Shown: piece after piece, positions 18,012 to 26,558 of the stretch
How positions within the stretch are numbered: the first letter of the stretch is position 1
Layout of the letters: each line of letters starts with the position of its first letter
Source of the DNA: Haloferax prahovense DSM 18310
GTDB taxonomy: Archaea > Halobacteriota > Halobacteria > Halobacteriales > Haloferacaceae
Assembly (NCBI RefSeq): GCF_000336815.1
Contig: NZ_AOLG01000008.1
Coordinates: 134,686 to 198,685, forward strand
Direction of reading: 5' to 3'
Length of the DNA: 64,000 nt
Made by a program: the position numbers and the translations under genes
The notes under the pieces: generated by a model
Databases searched by the model: none
Seen by the model: the letters and a program-made list of their open reading frames with translations, nothing else
Told to the model about the DNA's origin: nothing

Positions 18012-18908
18012 ATGCGAATTCTCGTCTTCGGCGCGGGCAGTCTGGGCACGCTCGTCGGCGGCCTCCTCGCGTCGGTCCACGACGTGACGCTCGTCGCCCG
18101 CGACCCGCACGCAGCGCGGGTGTCGGCGGCCGGTCTCGACATCGTCGGTGCCGAGTCGGCGCACGTCTCACCGGCCGCGACGACGACCGAGACGGGCCAC
18201 AGCGCGGGTCTCGCACTCGTCACCGTCAAATCGTTCGACACCGCGGCGGCGGCCGACGCGCTCGCCGACTGCGACGTGGGTGCGGTGCTATCGCTCCAAA
18301 ACGGGCTCACCGAGGAGATGCTCGCCTCTCGTCTCGACGCACCCGTCCTCGCGGGGACGGCGACCTACGGGGCGCGGCTCGTCGAACCGGGTCGCGTCGA
18401 GTGCACCGGGGTCGGCCGGGTCGTCCTGGGCGCGCTCGACGGCGGTCCCGACCCGCTGGCCGAGCGCGTCGGCAAGGCGTTCCGGGACGCGGGGCTCGAC
18501 ACGCTCGTCGCCACAGACATGCCGAGGCGGCGCTGGGAGAAACTCGCGGTCAACGCCGGCATCAACGCGGTCACCGCGCTCTCGCGGGTCGAAAACGGCG
18601 CGCTCGCGGGCGATGACGCCGGCGAACTCGCACACCGGGCTGCCCGCGAGACGGCCCGAGTCGCCCGATTAGAGCGCGTTTCGCTCCCGAACCGGGTCGC
18701 CCGCGAGGCGGTCGACCGGGTGGTCGAAAAGACCGCCGCGAACCGCTCGTCGATGCTGCAGGATGTCGAGTCGGAAAAGCAGACCGAGGTCGACGCCATC
18801 AACGGTGCGGTCGTCGATATCGCCGCCGGACACGGCTTCGAGGTGCCGACGAACCGGACGCTTGCGGCGCTCCTTCGGGCGTGGGAGCGGGGAGAAGGGA
18901 TACGCTAA
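18012..18908 (+). CDS. panE: 2-dehydropantoate 2-reductase
   Basis: 298 residues. NADPH-dependent reduction of ketopantoate to pantoate for coenzyme A synthesis in the cytoplasm. Rossmann motif GAGSLGTLVGG at 7-17; SLQNGLTEE substrate region; the C-terminal ApbA domain contains the catalytic Lys-Ala/Asn region (RRWEKLAVNAGINAVTAL) and RSSMLQDVE. A leaderless-type box CATTTTTG lies about 29 bases before the ATG. Family-level alternatives are other ketopantoate-reductase-like dehydrogenases. Confidence 0.92.
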   Translation: MRILVFGAGSLGTLVGGLLASVHDVTLVARDPHAARVSAAGLDIVGAESAHVSPAATTTETGHSAGLALVTVKSFDTAAAADALADCDVGAVLSLQNGLTEEMLASRLDAPVLAGTATYGARLVEPGRVECTGVGRVVLGALDGGPDPLAERVGKAFRDAGLDTLVATDMPRRRWEKLAVNAGINAVTALSRVENGALAGDDAGELAHRAARETARVARLERVSLPNRVAREAVDRVVEKTAANRSSMLQDVESEKQTEVDAINGAVVDIAAGHGFEVPTNRTLAALLRAWERGEGIR

Positions 18909-18930
18909 GACGTAGACTCGGCGTCGGTCG

Positions 18931-20472
18931 CTATTCGAGGTAGCCGAGGTCGCGCAGGCGGTCCTGCGTCTCGTCGTCCATCTGGTCCACTGAATCGTCC
19001 GATACGTCGGTATCGAGCGCGTCGGTCCACGCGCCGCCGATGGCGTCTTCGAACTCCGCGAGGGCGGCCTCCGTCTCGGCGACCGCCTCGTCGTCCGAAT
19101 CGGCGACGTTCTCGGTCTCCTCGGGGTCGACGTCGATTCGGTAGGCCTCGTCGGGTATGCGGTCGATTCGGACGTACTTGGCGTCGGTCCGCCGCGCCGC
19201 CCGCATCCGCGAGTAGAACCGCGAGTCCTCGGGGAGTTCGATGCCGGCGCCCGCGGCCTTCTCCTCTAACTGCTTGAGTTCGACCACGGGACGAGAGTAC
19301 TCGACGAAGGCGTACTCGCCGTCTCGCCGCTGGCCGGGGTCGTCGTTCGACGCCCGCGCGAACTCCCGGTAGTCGGCCGACAGGAGCGAGCGCGTACGGT
19401 CGAGGCCGACCGCGTCGTCGCCGGGGCTCGCGGGTTCGCCGCCCTCGACGCCGAGCGAGTCGAGGACCGTGTGATAGAGGTCGACCAGTTCGACCTGGTC
19501 GTCGCGTCGGTCCGCGCCGAGGTCGGGGTGTTTGACCATGAGCGGGACGTTGATGAGCGGGTCGTACAGGCAGAACTCGTGGCCGTAGAGGCCGTGTTCG
19601 CCGTGGAGTTCGCCGTGGTCGGCGCAGACGACGACCATGGTGTCGTCCCAGCGGCCGGTCTCTTTCAGGTGGTCGAACAGCCGGGTGAGTTGGTCGTCGA
19701 TGTGGGCGATTTCGGCGTCGTAGAGCCCGCGGATGTCCTCCCACTCGTCGTCGTCGATCTCGTAGGCTCCGGCGTTGTACTCCTTGGAGTTCTGGCAGAC
19801 CTCGGTCGAATCGACGCCGGGCGCGAAGCGCTCTTTGTACTCCTCGGGCGGGTGGTACGGCAGATGGGCGTCCATGAGGTTGACGAACGCGAAGAACTCC
19901 TCGGAGTCGTCGATGAAGTCGATGGTCTGGTCGATGACCGCGGGCGTCTTCGAGTCCGCGCCCTCGCCGCCGGCGAGGTACTCGTGGGCGGTGTTGCCGA
20001 GGCTGACGAGCTTATCGGCGAGCGTCCGGAGCGCGTCGCTGTCGTTCATCGTCTTCCACGCCTTCGCCAGCGGGCCAGACAGGAACTCGCCGGGCATGAC
20101 TTCGAAGAAGTTGTCCTGGTCGGCGAAGCCGTCGGTCAGATGCGTGTACGGCGTTATCCACGCGTTCGAGGAGTAACAGGCGGTGTCGTAGCCGGCCGCC
20201 GAGAGCGTCTCGGCGAGGGTCGTCGCGCCTTCGAGGTAGGGGTTCTCCTGGTCGGCCCCGTGTTGGCTCGGGTACATCCCGGTGAAAAGCGAGGCGTGGA
20301 CCGGGAGCGTCCACGGTGCGGGCGCGACGGCCTGCTCGAAGACGGTCGCCTTGTCGGCGAATCGGTCGAGCCCCGGCGTCGTCGGGCGGTCGTAGCCGTA
20401 CGGCGTGAGGTGGTCCTTCCGGACCGTGTCCATGACGACGAAGAGGACGTTCTCGGGCGACTCGGCAGTCAT
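18931..20472 (-). CDS. sulfatase / alkaline-phosphatase superfamily hydrolase
   Basis: 513 residues. Metal-site motifs are VVMDTVRKDH at 12-21 and VCADHGELHGEHG near 280. The nucleophile region is WTLPVHASLFTG (54-65): the position that is Cys or Ser in formylglycine sulfatases is Thr55. Thr nucleophiles occur in LtaS-like and phosphoethanolamine transferases of the same superfamily, so phosphotransfer or phosphodiester cleavage is as likely as sulfate-ester hydrolysis. No signal peptide or membrane segment, so it is probably cytoplasmic. Confidence 0.88.
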   Translation of the reverse strand: MTAESPENVLFVVMDTVRKDHLTPYGYDRPTTPGLDRFADKATVFEQAVAPAPWTLPVHASLFTGMYPSQHGADQENPYLEGATTLAETLSAAGYDTACYSSNAWITPYTHLTDGFADQDNFFEVMPGEFLSGPLAKAWKTMNDSDALRTLADKLVSLGNTAHEYLAGGEGADSKTPAVIDQTIDFIDDSEEFFAFVNLMDAHLPYHPPEEYKERFAPGVDSTEVCQNSKEYNAGAYEIDDDEWEDIRGLYDAEIAHIDDQLTRLFDHLKETGRWDDTMVVVCADHGELHGEHGLYGHEFCLYDPLINVPLMVKHPDLGADRRDDQVELVDLYHTVLDSLGVEGGEPASPGDDAVGLDRTRSLLSADYREFARASNDDPGQRRDGEYAFVEYSRPVVELKQLEEKAAGAGIELPEDSRFYSRMRAARRTDAKYVRIDRIPDEAYRIDVDPEETENVADSDDEAVAETEAALAEFEDAIGGAWTDALDTDVSDDSVDQMDDETQDRLRDLGYLE

Positions 20473-20497
20473 ACCCGAGGGTGGGGAGTAGTCGCCG

Positions 20498-20503
20498 ATA
20501 AAA
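20498..20503 (-). promoter_or_regulatory. TATA box of the sulfatase-like gene
   Basis: On the coding strand GTTTTATCG lies about 28 bases before the ATG at 20472. Confidence 0.5.
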
Positions 20504-20550
20504 CTCCTGTTCTCGGCCGACGACGGGACGAAAACGTCCGAAACGCCGAC

Positions 20551-20928
20551 TTAGAACGGGGCCTGCGGGCCCTGGTCGTCTTCGATGTCGGTCGTGTCGT
20601 CGCTGGTGTCGCCGGGGAACGACGGACTGCCGCCGCGGCTGTCGCCGCCCATGCCGCCGTCGTCGCCCATGCCGGTGTCGGCGTGGACTTCGTTGATCTC
20701 GGGAATCTCCTTGACCATGCGGGTCTTGATGGCCTGGATGGTCATCGGGGAGATACCGCACCCGGAGCAAGCGCCACCGAGGAGAACGGTGACCTCGCCG
20801 GTCTCGCGGTTGAGGTCGCGGATGGCCGCGCTGCCGCCGTGCATCTGGATCTGCGGGAAGTTCCGACGGAGGAAGTTCACGACACGCTCTTTGAGGTCGT
20901 CCTCGCCGTCCTGCGTCTCCGTGCTCAT
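20551..20928 (-). CDS. NifU C-terminal (Nfu-type) Fe-S protein
   Basis: 125 residues. Residues 10-80 form the Nfu domain, with the conserved pair CSGC at 54-57 inside GGACSGCGISPMT; this CxxC binds a labile 4Fe-4S cluster for delivery to apoproteins. An acidic, Gly-rich tail (about 85-125) is likely disordered. It stands alone here; the sufS/sufU genes are 33 kb away. Confidence 0.92.
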   Translation of the reverse strand: MSTETQDGEDDLKERVVNFLRRNFPQIQMHGGSAAIRDLNRETGEVTVLLGGACSGCGISPMTIQAIKTRMVKEIPEINEVHADTGMGDDGGMGGDSRGGSPSFPGDTSDDTTDIEDDQGPQAPF

Positions 20929-20972
20929 GCACGCGGCTTCGAGGTGAACGTGCTTAGGCCTTTGGTTCGGGG

Positions 20973-21290
20973 TTACGCCTCGACGCCGAAGACCCGCCGA
21001 AGCTCGCCTTCTATCTCGTCGACGTAGCGGTCGAGGACGGCGTCGAGTTCGTCGTCGTCGATTTCGACCGCCGTCAGTCGCTCGGCGGGGTTCTCGGGGA
21101 GCCGCACGGAGAAGTCGCCGTCCTCGTAGAACGGCTCGGATTCGTTGAGAATCTGCTGGTCGACCCCGTGGATGAGCGACGAGTCGAACTCGTCGTTCAT
21201 CGTCTCGAAGGCGTTCTTGTACGCGCGCTGGAGTTCGGGGAAGTAGTTGGCGTACTTGTCCTCGAACTTCTCGGGGTCGAAGTCGGTCAT
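20973..21290 (-). CDS. DUF5783 family protein
   Basis: 105 residues, acidic and helical, starting MTDFDPEKFEDKYANYFPEL, which matches the haloarchaeal DUF5783 family as I know it. No catalytic motif or membrane segment. An AT-rich GATTTTTTG box about 30 bases before the ATG suggests its own leaderless promoter. Function unknown. Confidence 0.85.
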   Translation of the reverse strand: MTDFDPEKFEDKYANYFPELQRAYKNAFETMNDEFDSSLIHGVDQQILNESEPFYEDGDFSVRLPENPAERLTAVEIDDDELDAVLDRYVDEIEGELRRVFGVEA

Positions 21291-21446
21291 ACCCGGAGCT
21301 TTCGGGCTCCCGGCAAAAAATCGGACGGTTGTTCGCTGGTGTTTCCGATTCTATATAGCAGAGTGTGATTTATCACGGGTAGTCTCTCGAACAGCGATTC
21401 CGCTCTCTGTGCGTCTCAAATGCGGAAAATCGAGCGACGCGGGGCG

Positions 21447-21668
21447 TCACTCGATGAGCGGGCTGTCCACGCGCGCGGCGGAGAGTTCGCTCGCCGCGAA
21501 GATGGACACGAGCTCGGTTATCAGTTCGTCGTACGACTCGTCGTCCTCGCGCAGCGCGTCGAGTCGCTCGACGGTTCGACGGTCCAGTTCGACCATCTCT
21601 GTCTGTACCTCCGGTTCGTAGCCGACCGGGTAGTCGTATTCGGCCTCGTTTGAGTTGGCAGTCGCCAT
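21447..21668 (-). CDS. antitoxin-like small protein (DUF7557 type)
   Basis: 73 residues. The segment VELDRRTVERLDALREDDESYDE resembles ribbon-helix-helix/VapB-like haloarchaeal proteins in which a beta strand is followed by a helix over repeated-contact residues. No PIN or other toxin gene is adjacent, so it is an orphan, either a DNA-binding regulator or a relic. A perfect dyad sits 14-29 bases before its ATG. The exact family assignment is from memory. Confidence 0.72.
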   Translation of the reverse strand: MATANSNEAEYDYPVGYEPEVQTEMVELDRRTVERLDALREDDESYDELITELVSIFAASELSAARVDSPLIE

Positions 21669-22071
21669 CGTTCACCCCACTCCGGCATGCGTGCCGGTGC
21701 CATGTCATACACAAGCATCCGATATGAGGATTTCGTGGATTTCGTGCCCGAAACCGAACGCGAATCCGGTTTGGCGTCGGTTCGTCACTCTCCGATTTCG
21801 AGATATAAATCATATTCTGCTATATCGAATAGTGTTCGAGAGCGAATCAGGGAGTCATAGCCAGAATATTGGGTTGTTTAAGGACAAACGGTTTTATACT
21901 CGAACGGTTGTCGAACACTAGATACATGGCCGAATATACACTCAAACACGAGTCAAACTTCTCCAAACGTGGACAGACTAGTGACTCTTCACTGTCGAGA
22001 CGCCCGATTCGTCGCGATTGCGGGCCGCACGAGCCAGACCGGTCGCGCTCCCACGAGGTGTCCGCGCCCCC
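21669..22071. other. 403-base AT-rich intergenic region
   Basis: Divergent promoter region. It contains a dyad at 21682-21697, AT-rich runs around 21800-21900 (ATATAAATCATATT, GCTATATCG), a TATA-like TTTTATA at 21891-21897, and a short open frame at 21926-22075 treated separately. Nothing else gene-like is seen. Confidence 0.6.
21682..21697. promoter_or_regulatory. dyad upstream of the antitoxin-like gene
   Basis: CCGGCA-TGCG-TGCCGG, a perfect six-base inverted repeat with a four-base centre, 14-29 bases before the ATG of the ribbon-helix-helix-like gene. Candidate autoregulatory operator. Confidence 0.4.
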
Positions 22072-22075
22072 GTGA
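21926..22075 (+). CDS. possible 49-aa leader ORF before the TrkA-N gene
   Basis: ATG to TGA encodes 49 residues (MAEYTLKHESNFSKRGQTSD...). A TATA-like TTTTATA ends 29 bases before the ATG, and the stop overlaps the downstream GTG start as GTGA. Codon use is poorer in GC3 than its neighbours and no family is recognised, so it could be a leader peptide or chance. Confidence 0.3.
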   Translation: MAEYTLKHESNFSKRGQTSDSSLSRRPIRRDCGPHEPDRSRSHEVSAPP

Positions 22076-22830
22076 CGTACGACCGCCGCATTCTCATCGA
22101 CGCGCTGGCGCACAGGCCGTTGCTCCGGCGGATGGTCCGGCCGCTCGTCGCAGTCGCGGCGTTCGTCGTCGCCGGCGTCGGCGGATTCAGCGCCCTCGCC
22201 GGCGCGTCCCTCGTCGACGCGGCGTTCTGGCTTCTCGACCCGACCAGCATCGAACTCCACTACCAGACGCACGAGGGGCCGGCGACGCTGGTCAAGGCGT
22301 ACGCCATCGTGATTCTCACCGGCCTCATTGGAACCGGACTGTGGGCCGGCGAGACGTTCGTCTCCGCGGCCTTCGGCGGGCAGATACGCGAGGAACTCGA
22401 CCAGATGAAACTCCAACGAGAGATAGCGGAACTCGAATCGCACGTGGTCGTCTGCGGCTACGGAACCTTCGGTAAGACGGTGGCGGCGCGGCTCCGCGAG
22501 ATGGGGCGCGACGTGGTCGTCGTCGAGAGCAAGGAGGCGCAGTACCAGCGCGCGCTCGACGCGGACCTGCTCGCGGTCGAAGGCGACGCCCGCCGCGAGG
22601 ACAGGCTCATCGACGCGGGCGTCGAACGCGCCGCGACGGTCGTCGGGGCGATCGACGACTCCAAGGTGAACATCCAAATCGCCATCGCGGCGAGCCGGTT
22701 GTCCCCCGACGCCAAACTCGTCGTCCGCGCGGGCGATCAGATGGACGAGGCGCTCGCGCGCCGCGCCGGTGCCGACGAAGTCGTCGTCCCGGAGATCGTG
22801 AGCGGCGAGCAGGTCTGTTCGGACCTCTGA
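22072..22830 (+). CDS. TrkA-N (RCK) domain protein with two membrane helices
   Basis: 252 residues from a GTG preceded by GAGGTG 11 bases upstream. Membrane helices at about 21-43 and 74-95, then a short linker and a RCK/TrkA-N Rossmann domain (VVVCGYGTFGKTVAARL near 125-141, VVVVESKEA, VEGDARRED). The layout is that of 2-TM potassium channels, but the loop between the helices (about 44-72) has no TVGYG-like filter and no pore helix. A K+-responsive sensor or channel accessory subunit is more likely than a selective pore. Confidence 0.85.
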   Translation: MTYDRRILIDALAHRPLLRRMVRPLVAVAAFVVAGVGGFSALAGASLVDAAFWLLDPTSIELHYQTHEGPATLVKAYAIVILTGLIGTGLWAGETFVSAAFGGQIREELDQMKLQREIAELESHVVVCGYGTFGKTVAARLREMGRDVVVVESKEAQYQRALDADLLAVEGDARREDRLIDAGVERAATVVGAIDDSKVNIQIAIAASRLSPDAKLVVRAGDQMDEALARRAGADEVVVPEIVSGEQVCSDL

Positions 22831-22861
22831 ACCGCCGCGCCGACCCCATCTCTCCGCCTGC

Positions 22862-22867
22862 TATTTG
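22862..22867 (+). promoter_or_regulatory. TATA-like box of ppk2
   Basis: CTATTTG centred about 27 bases before the ATG of ppk2; leaderless spacing. Confidence 0.4.
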
Positions 22868-22890
22868 TTCACAGCGCACGCAGTTCGCCT

Positions 22891-23721
22891 ATGCCCACCG
22901 ACAAACCTCGCTACAACGACGAGGGCGTCCTGAAGAAGAAACAGTACAAACGCGAGTTGAACCGCCTGCAGGAAGAACTGGTGAAACTCCAGTACTGGAT
23001 AAAGGAACACGACCTCAGGGTCTGCGTCGTCTTCGAGGGGCGGGACGCCGCGGGCAAAGGTGGCGTCATCAAGCGCATCACCCGCCGGCTCAACCCGCGG
23101 GTGGCGCGGGTCGTCGCGCTCGGCAAACCCACGGAGCGAGAGCGCGGCCAGTGGTACTTCCAGCGGTACGTCGAACAGCTTCCGACCGAGGGCGAGATGG
23201 TGCTTTTCGACCGGAGTTGGTACAACCGCGCGGGCGTCGAGCGGGTGATGGGCTTCTGTACCGACGAGGAGTACGAGGAGTTCCTGCGAACCTGTCCCGA
23301 GTTCGAGCGGATGCTCGTCCGGTCGGGCATCGTCCTCGTCAAGTACTGGTTCTCCATCAGCGACGAGGAACAGGAACGGCGGTTCCAGAAGCGAAACGAG
23401 GACCCGAAGCGCCGCTGGAAGCTCAGTCCGATGGACCTCGAAGCGCGCTCGCGGTGGGCCGACTACTCGGAGGCCAAAGACCGGATGTTCGAACACACCG
23501 ATACCGACGACGCTCCGTGGCACGTCGTCAACGCGGACGTGAAGCGCCACGCGCGACTCAACTGCATCTCGCACCTGCTGGAGCAAATCGACTACGAGGA
23601 CCTCACGCCCGACCCCATCGAACTCCCGTCCCGACAGGACGACACCGGTCACGAGCGCCCGCCAATCGACAGTCAAAACTGGGTTCCGGCGAGGTTCGGG
23701 TCGAATCCGGTCGACGACTGA
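22891..23721 (+). CDS. ppk2: polyphosphate kinase 2
   Basis: 276 residues. PPK2 transfers phosphate between polyphosphate and nucleotides in the cytoplasm. Walker A FEGRDAAGKGG at 48-58, Walker B LFDRSWYNRAG with Asp107, and the lid region KRRWKLSPMDLEARSRW. Size and motifs fit single-domain PPK2; direction (GDP or ADP phosphorylation versus polymer synthesis) cannot be decided. It stands alone between the TrkA-N gene and the convergent DHH gene. Confidence 0.94.
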   Translation: MPTDKPRYNDEGVLKKKQYKRELNRLQEELVKLQYWIKEHDLRVCVVFEGRDAAGKGGVIKRITRRLNPRVARVVALGKPTERERGQWYFQRYVEQLPTEGEMVLFDRSWYNRAGVERVMGFCTDEEYEEFLRTCPEFERMLVRSGIVLVKYWFSISDEEQERRFQKRNEDPKRRWKLSPMDLEARSRWADYSEAKDRMFEHTDTDDAPWHVVNADVKRHARLNCISHLLEQIDYEDLTPDPIELPSRQDDTGHERPPIDSQNWVPARFGSNPVDD

Positions 23722-23755
23722 GCGCCGTCTTCCGTCGCCGGTGGGAGATTTTGTT

Positions 23756-25216
23756 TCAGTCGTCGCTGTCGTCGCTATCGGCGTCTCCCAACTGCTCGCC
23801 GACGATGCGGTCCGCCTCGGCGATGAACGCCTCGACTTCGCCCTTCGGAATCGTCGCGCCCGCGGCCACGTCGTGGCCGCCGCCGTCGCCGCCGACCGAT
23901 CGAGACGCCTCGCGCATGACCGCCGAGAGGTCCAACCCGTCTCGGACCATCACGTACGACCCGCGCGAGGAGACTTTCACCTCGCCTTCCTCGGTGTCGG
24001 CGAACGCGAGGACCGGAATCCCGTTTCGGGTCGCGCCGGTGCCGACGGCCATCCCGGCGACGATGCCGACGATGGTTTCGCGTATCTCGTCGCCCGCGTC
24101 GAACCACTGGAGGTTGTCTTCGACGTGGACGCCGTGTTCTTTCACCCACTGGAGGCCGTTCGAGAGGTTCTTTCGGTGGTTCCGAAGGAGCCTGCGCGCC
24201 CGGTCGAGCGCCGCGTCGCGCTCGCCGAGACAGACCGCGAGGCCCACGTCGGCGCGGTCGTAGCGCGCGGTTGCGTTCAGGAGCGTCGAGAACTCGCTCA
24301 CGTCGCGGAGTTCGGTTCCCTCTTGCTCCCGAGAGAGCACGTAGGTCGTCCCCACGAGGTCGTCGATGCGGGACGCGGGCACGCCGCTGGCGATGGCGCG
24401 GCGAATCAGGGCGCTGGCGAGCGTCTGGCGCTCGTCGCCGGTGAGGTCGACCCACCGCTTCCACTCGCCGTCGTCGTCGCGGCAGGCCACGTCGAGTTCG
24501 GTGAGGAACTCGATGGCTCCGGCCTCGTTGTTCGAGATGCCGGGGATGCGAACGTCGGTCGCGTACTGGAGGAGTTTGGGGAGCGCGCGGGTCTGGCGGC
24601 CGTAGATACGGAGGTCGGTGCCCTCCTCGACGACGCCGGCCTCGACGCCCTCGTCGACGATGCCCGCGTTGGCCCCGCGGAGTTCGCCGTTCGTGTCCTG
24701 CATGTCGCCGACCGCGCCGACGACGGCGAGGGCGGCGAGGTCGCGGTTGTCGACGCCCTCGGGTTCGAGCGCCCGCGCGAGGACGTAGCTCGCGCCCGCG
24801 CCGGAGAGTTCGCTCGCGCCGTTGAGGCCGAACCGGAGCGGGTTGAGGTGGTGGTCGGTCTCGACGCCCTCGGCGGGCTGGTGGTGGTCGGCGATGACGG
24901 GGTGGAAGTCGCCCGCCGCCTCGTACTCGGCGACGATGTCGAGTTGGCCGCTCCCGAAGTCCGTGAACAGCACGGTGTCGTAGTCGGTCGCCGCGATATC
25001 GGCGACGGCGGCCTCGTCGAGTTGGCGGCAGAACACCGTCTCGAAGGGGATTTCGGCGCGTTCGAGCGCGGTCGAGGCGATGCCGGCGCTCGTCAACCCG
25101 TCGGCGTCGATGTGCGAGGCGAGGAGCACCCGGTCGGCGTCGCGGAGGCGGGCCGCGCAGGCCGCCGCGTGCTCGGCGAGTTCGGGGACGGGTCCGTCCA
25201 TTGGTGTGGTACTCAC
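23756..25216 (-). CDS. DHH-family phosphoesterase (RecJ/GAN-like)
   Basis: 486 residues from a GTG at 25216, chosen because GGAGAGG lies 4-10 bases upstream; an ATG at 25201 is possible. DHH motifs: SHIDADGLTSAG (metal), TDFGSGQLD and IADHHQPAEG. The C-terminal DHHA1 RNA/DNA-binding motif is GGDGGGHDVAAG. Archaeal members are single-strand-specific exonucleases, some of which associate with GINS/CMG (GAN) at replication forks; others degrade nanoRNA. The tail is Asp/Ser-rich. Confidence 0.92.
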   Translation of the reverse strand: MSTTPMDGPVPELAEHAAACAARLRDADRVLLASHIDADGLTSAGIASTALERAEIPFETVFCRQLDEAAVADIAATDYDTVLFTDFGSGQLDIVAEYEAAGDFHPVIADHHQPAEGVETDHHLNPLRFGLNGASELSGAGASYVLARALEPEGVDNRDLAALAVVGAVGDMQDTNGELRGANAGIVDEGVEAGVVEEGTDLRIYGRQTRALPKLLQYATDVRIPGISNNEAGAIEFLTELDVACRDDDGEWKRWVDLTGDERQTLASALIRRAIASGVPASRIDDLVGTTYVLSREQEGTELRDVSEFSTLLNATARYDRADVGLAVCLGERDAALDRARRLLRNHRKNLSNGLQWVKEHGVHVEDNLQWFDAGDEIRETIVGIVAGMAVGTGATRNGIPVLAFADTEEGEVKVSSRGSYVMVRDGLDLSAVMREASRSVGGDGGGHDVAAGATIPKGEVEAFIAEADRIVGEQLGDADSDDSDD

Positions 25217-25363
25217 GCCCTCTCCGGCATAAACGCTGGTAGTTCGGGCACGGAACCCCTTCGTTTCCACTCCAGTTCGGCGGCGAACATGTGTCGTGGT
25301 TGCCGCGGTTCGGTATAAGAAGCCTCGCCCGCGGGGCGGGGGATTGGTCGACCGCGACGCCGG

Positions 25364-26557
25364 TCAGATTCGCCGTCTGACGACGAACAGGAGGACGGTC
25401 GCGAGCACCGTCGAGCCGGCGACCAGCGCCCAGCCGGCCCCGTATCCCGTCGATTCCACGACGAAGCCGAAAAGCGGCGGGGCGACGAGGCCGCCGACGT
25501 TGAGCGCGGTCTGGCCGCCGGCGGTCGCCGCGCCGATGTCGCCGTCGTCGACGACGCCGCTCAGACAGGAGTAGAAGACGCCGGTCGAGCCGTGGATGGT
25601 GAGGCCGAGCGCGACGAAGACGGCGATGGTGAGCGCGAACGAGCCGCCGGTTCCGACGAGGAGCGAAAAGAGCGCGACCGCGCCGGCCAGTTGGACGAGC
25701 GCGACGGTGGCCGCGCCGCGGGCCCCGCCGAGTCGGTCCGCGAGGCTCCCCGCGCCGATGCGGCCGACGCTTCCGGTCACCTGCGTCGCCGCGAGGACGC
25801 CCCCGGCGAGGGCGGGGCCGGTTCCGACCACGTCCTGCACGTACAGGACGGTGTAGCCGAGCATCGAGAAGATGGACGCGCCGATGAACAGTCCGGCGGC
25901 GACGAGCGCGACGTAGGCGCGGTTGTCGCCGAGGCCGGCGAGCCGGGGTCGTTCGAGCCGGCCGGTTCCCGGGTTCCCGCGGTAGCGCGTCGCGAAGACG
26001 AGCGCGTAGCCGGCGGCGAAGACGCCGATTGCCCAGAACCCCACCTGCCACGCCGCGACGACGGCGACGCCGGTGACGACGAGCGACGACGCTCCGCTAC
26101 CGAGGGTGACGCCGACCTGTTTCAGCCCCATGGCGAGGTTCTTGCTCCCGGCGGGCGCGGCCGCGACGATGCCGCGGTTCGACGCCGGCATCGCGGTCGA
26201 GTACGCTGCCCCGAGGAGCGCCACCGTCACCAACAACAGGAGATACGACGGCGGCGCGAACGTGACGCCGACCAGCGCGACTGCGAGCGCCAGCAGGCCG
26301 ACGACCATGACGGGCTTTTCGCCGTAGCCGTCGACGGCCGCGCCGCTGGGGAAGAGAAACACCGTGTAGCCGAGCAGGCCGGCGGTCAGAAAGAGACCGA
26401 CGAGCGACTCGGAGACCGAAAACGCCTCGCGGACGAAGCCGGTCGCCGCGAAGATGGCGTAGTAACAGAGGCTCGCGGCGGTCTGCCAGCCGGCGACCGA
26501 GCCGACGGCGCGCCACGAGCCGTCTCTCGTCTCGGCTCCCGCCTCGGTTCCCGTCAC
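25364..26557 (-). CDS. MFS transporter
   Basis: 397 residues with about 12 predicted membrane helices and the GxxxDxxGxR/K-type loop region (SLADRLGGARG) between helices. Its start is one base from the hemD stop, making it the last gene of hemC-cobA-hemD. No substrate can be inferred from motifs; co-location suggests, but does not prove, a link to tetrapyrroles. Confidence 0.9.
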   Translation of the reverse strand: MTGTEAGAETRDGSWRAVGSVAGWQTAASLCYYAIFAATGFVREAFSVSESLVGLFLTAGLLGYTVFLFPSGAAVDGYGEKPVMVVGLLALAVALVGVTFAPPSYLLLLVTVALLGAAYSTAMPASNRGIVAAAPAGSKNLAMGLKQVGVTLGSGASSLVVTGVAVVAAWQVGFWAIGVFAAGYALVFATRYRGNPGTGRLERPRLAGLGDNRAYVALVAAGLFIGASIFSMLGYTVLYVQDVVGTGPALAGGVLAATQVTGSVGRIGAGSLADRLGGARGAATVALVQLAGAVALFSLLVGTGGSFALTIAVFVALGLTIHGSTGVFYSCLSGVVDDGDIGAATAGGQTALNVGGLVAPPLFGFVVESTGYGAGWALVAGSTVLATVLLFVVRRRI

Positions 26558-26558
26558 G

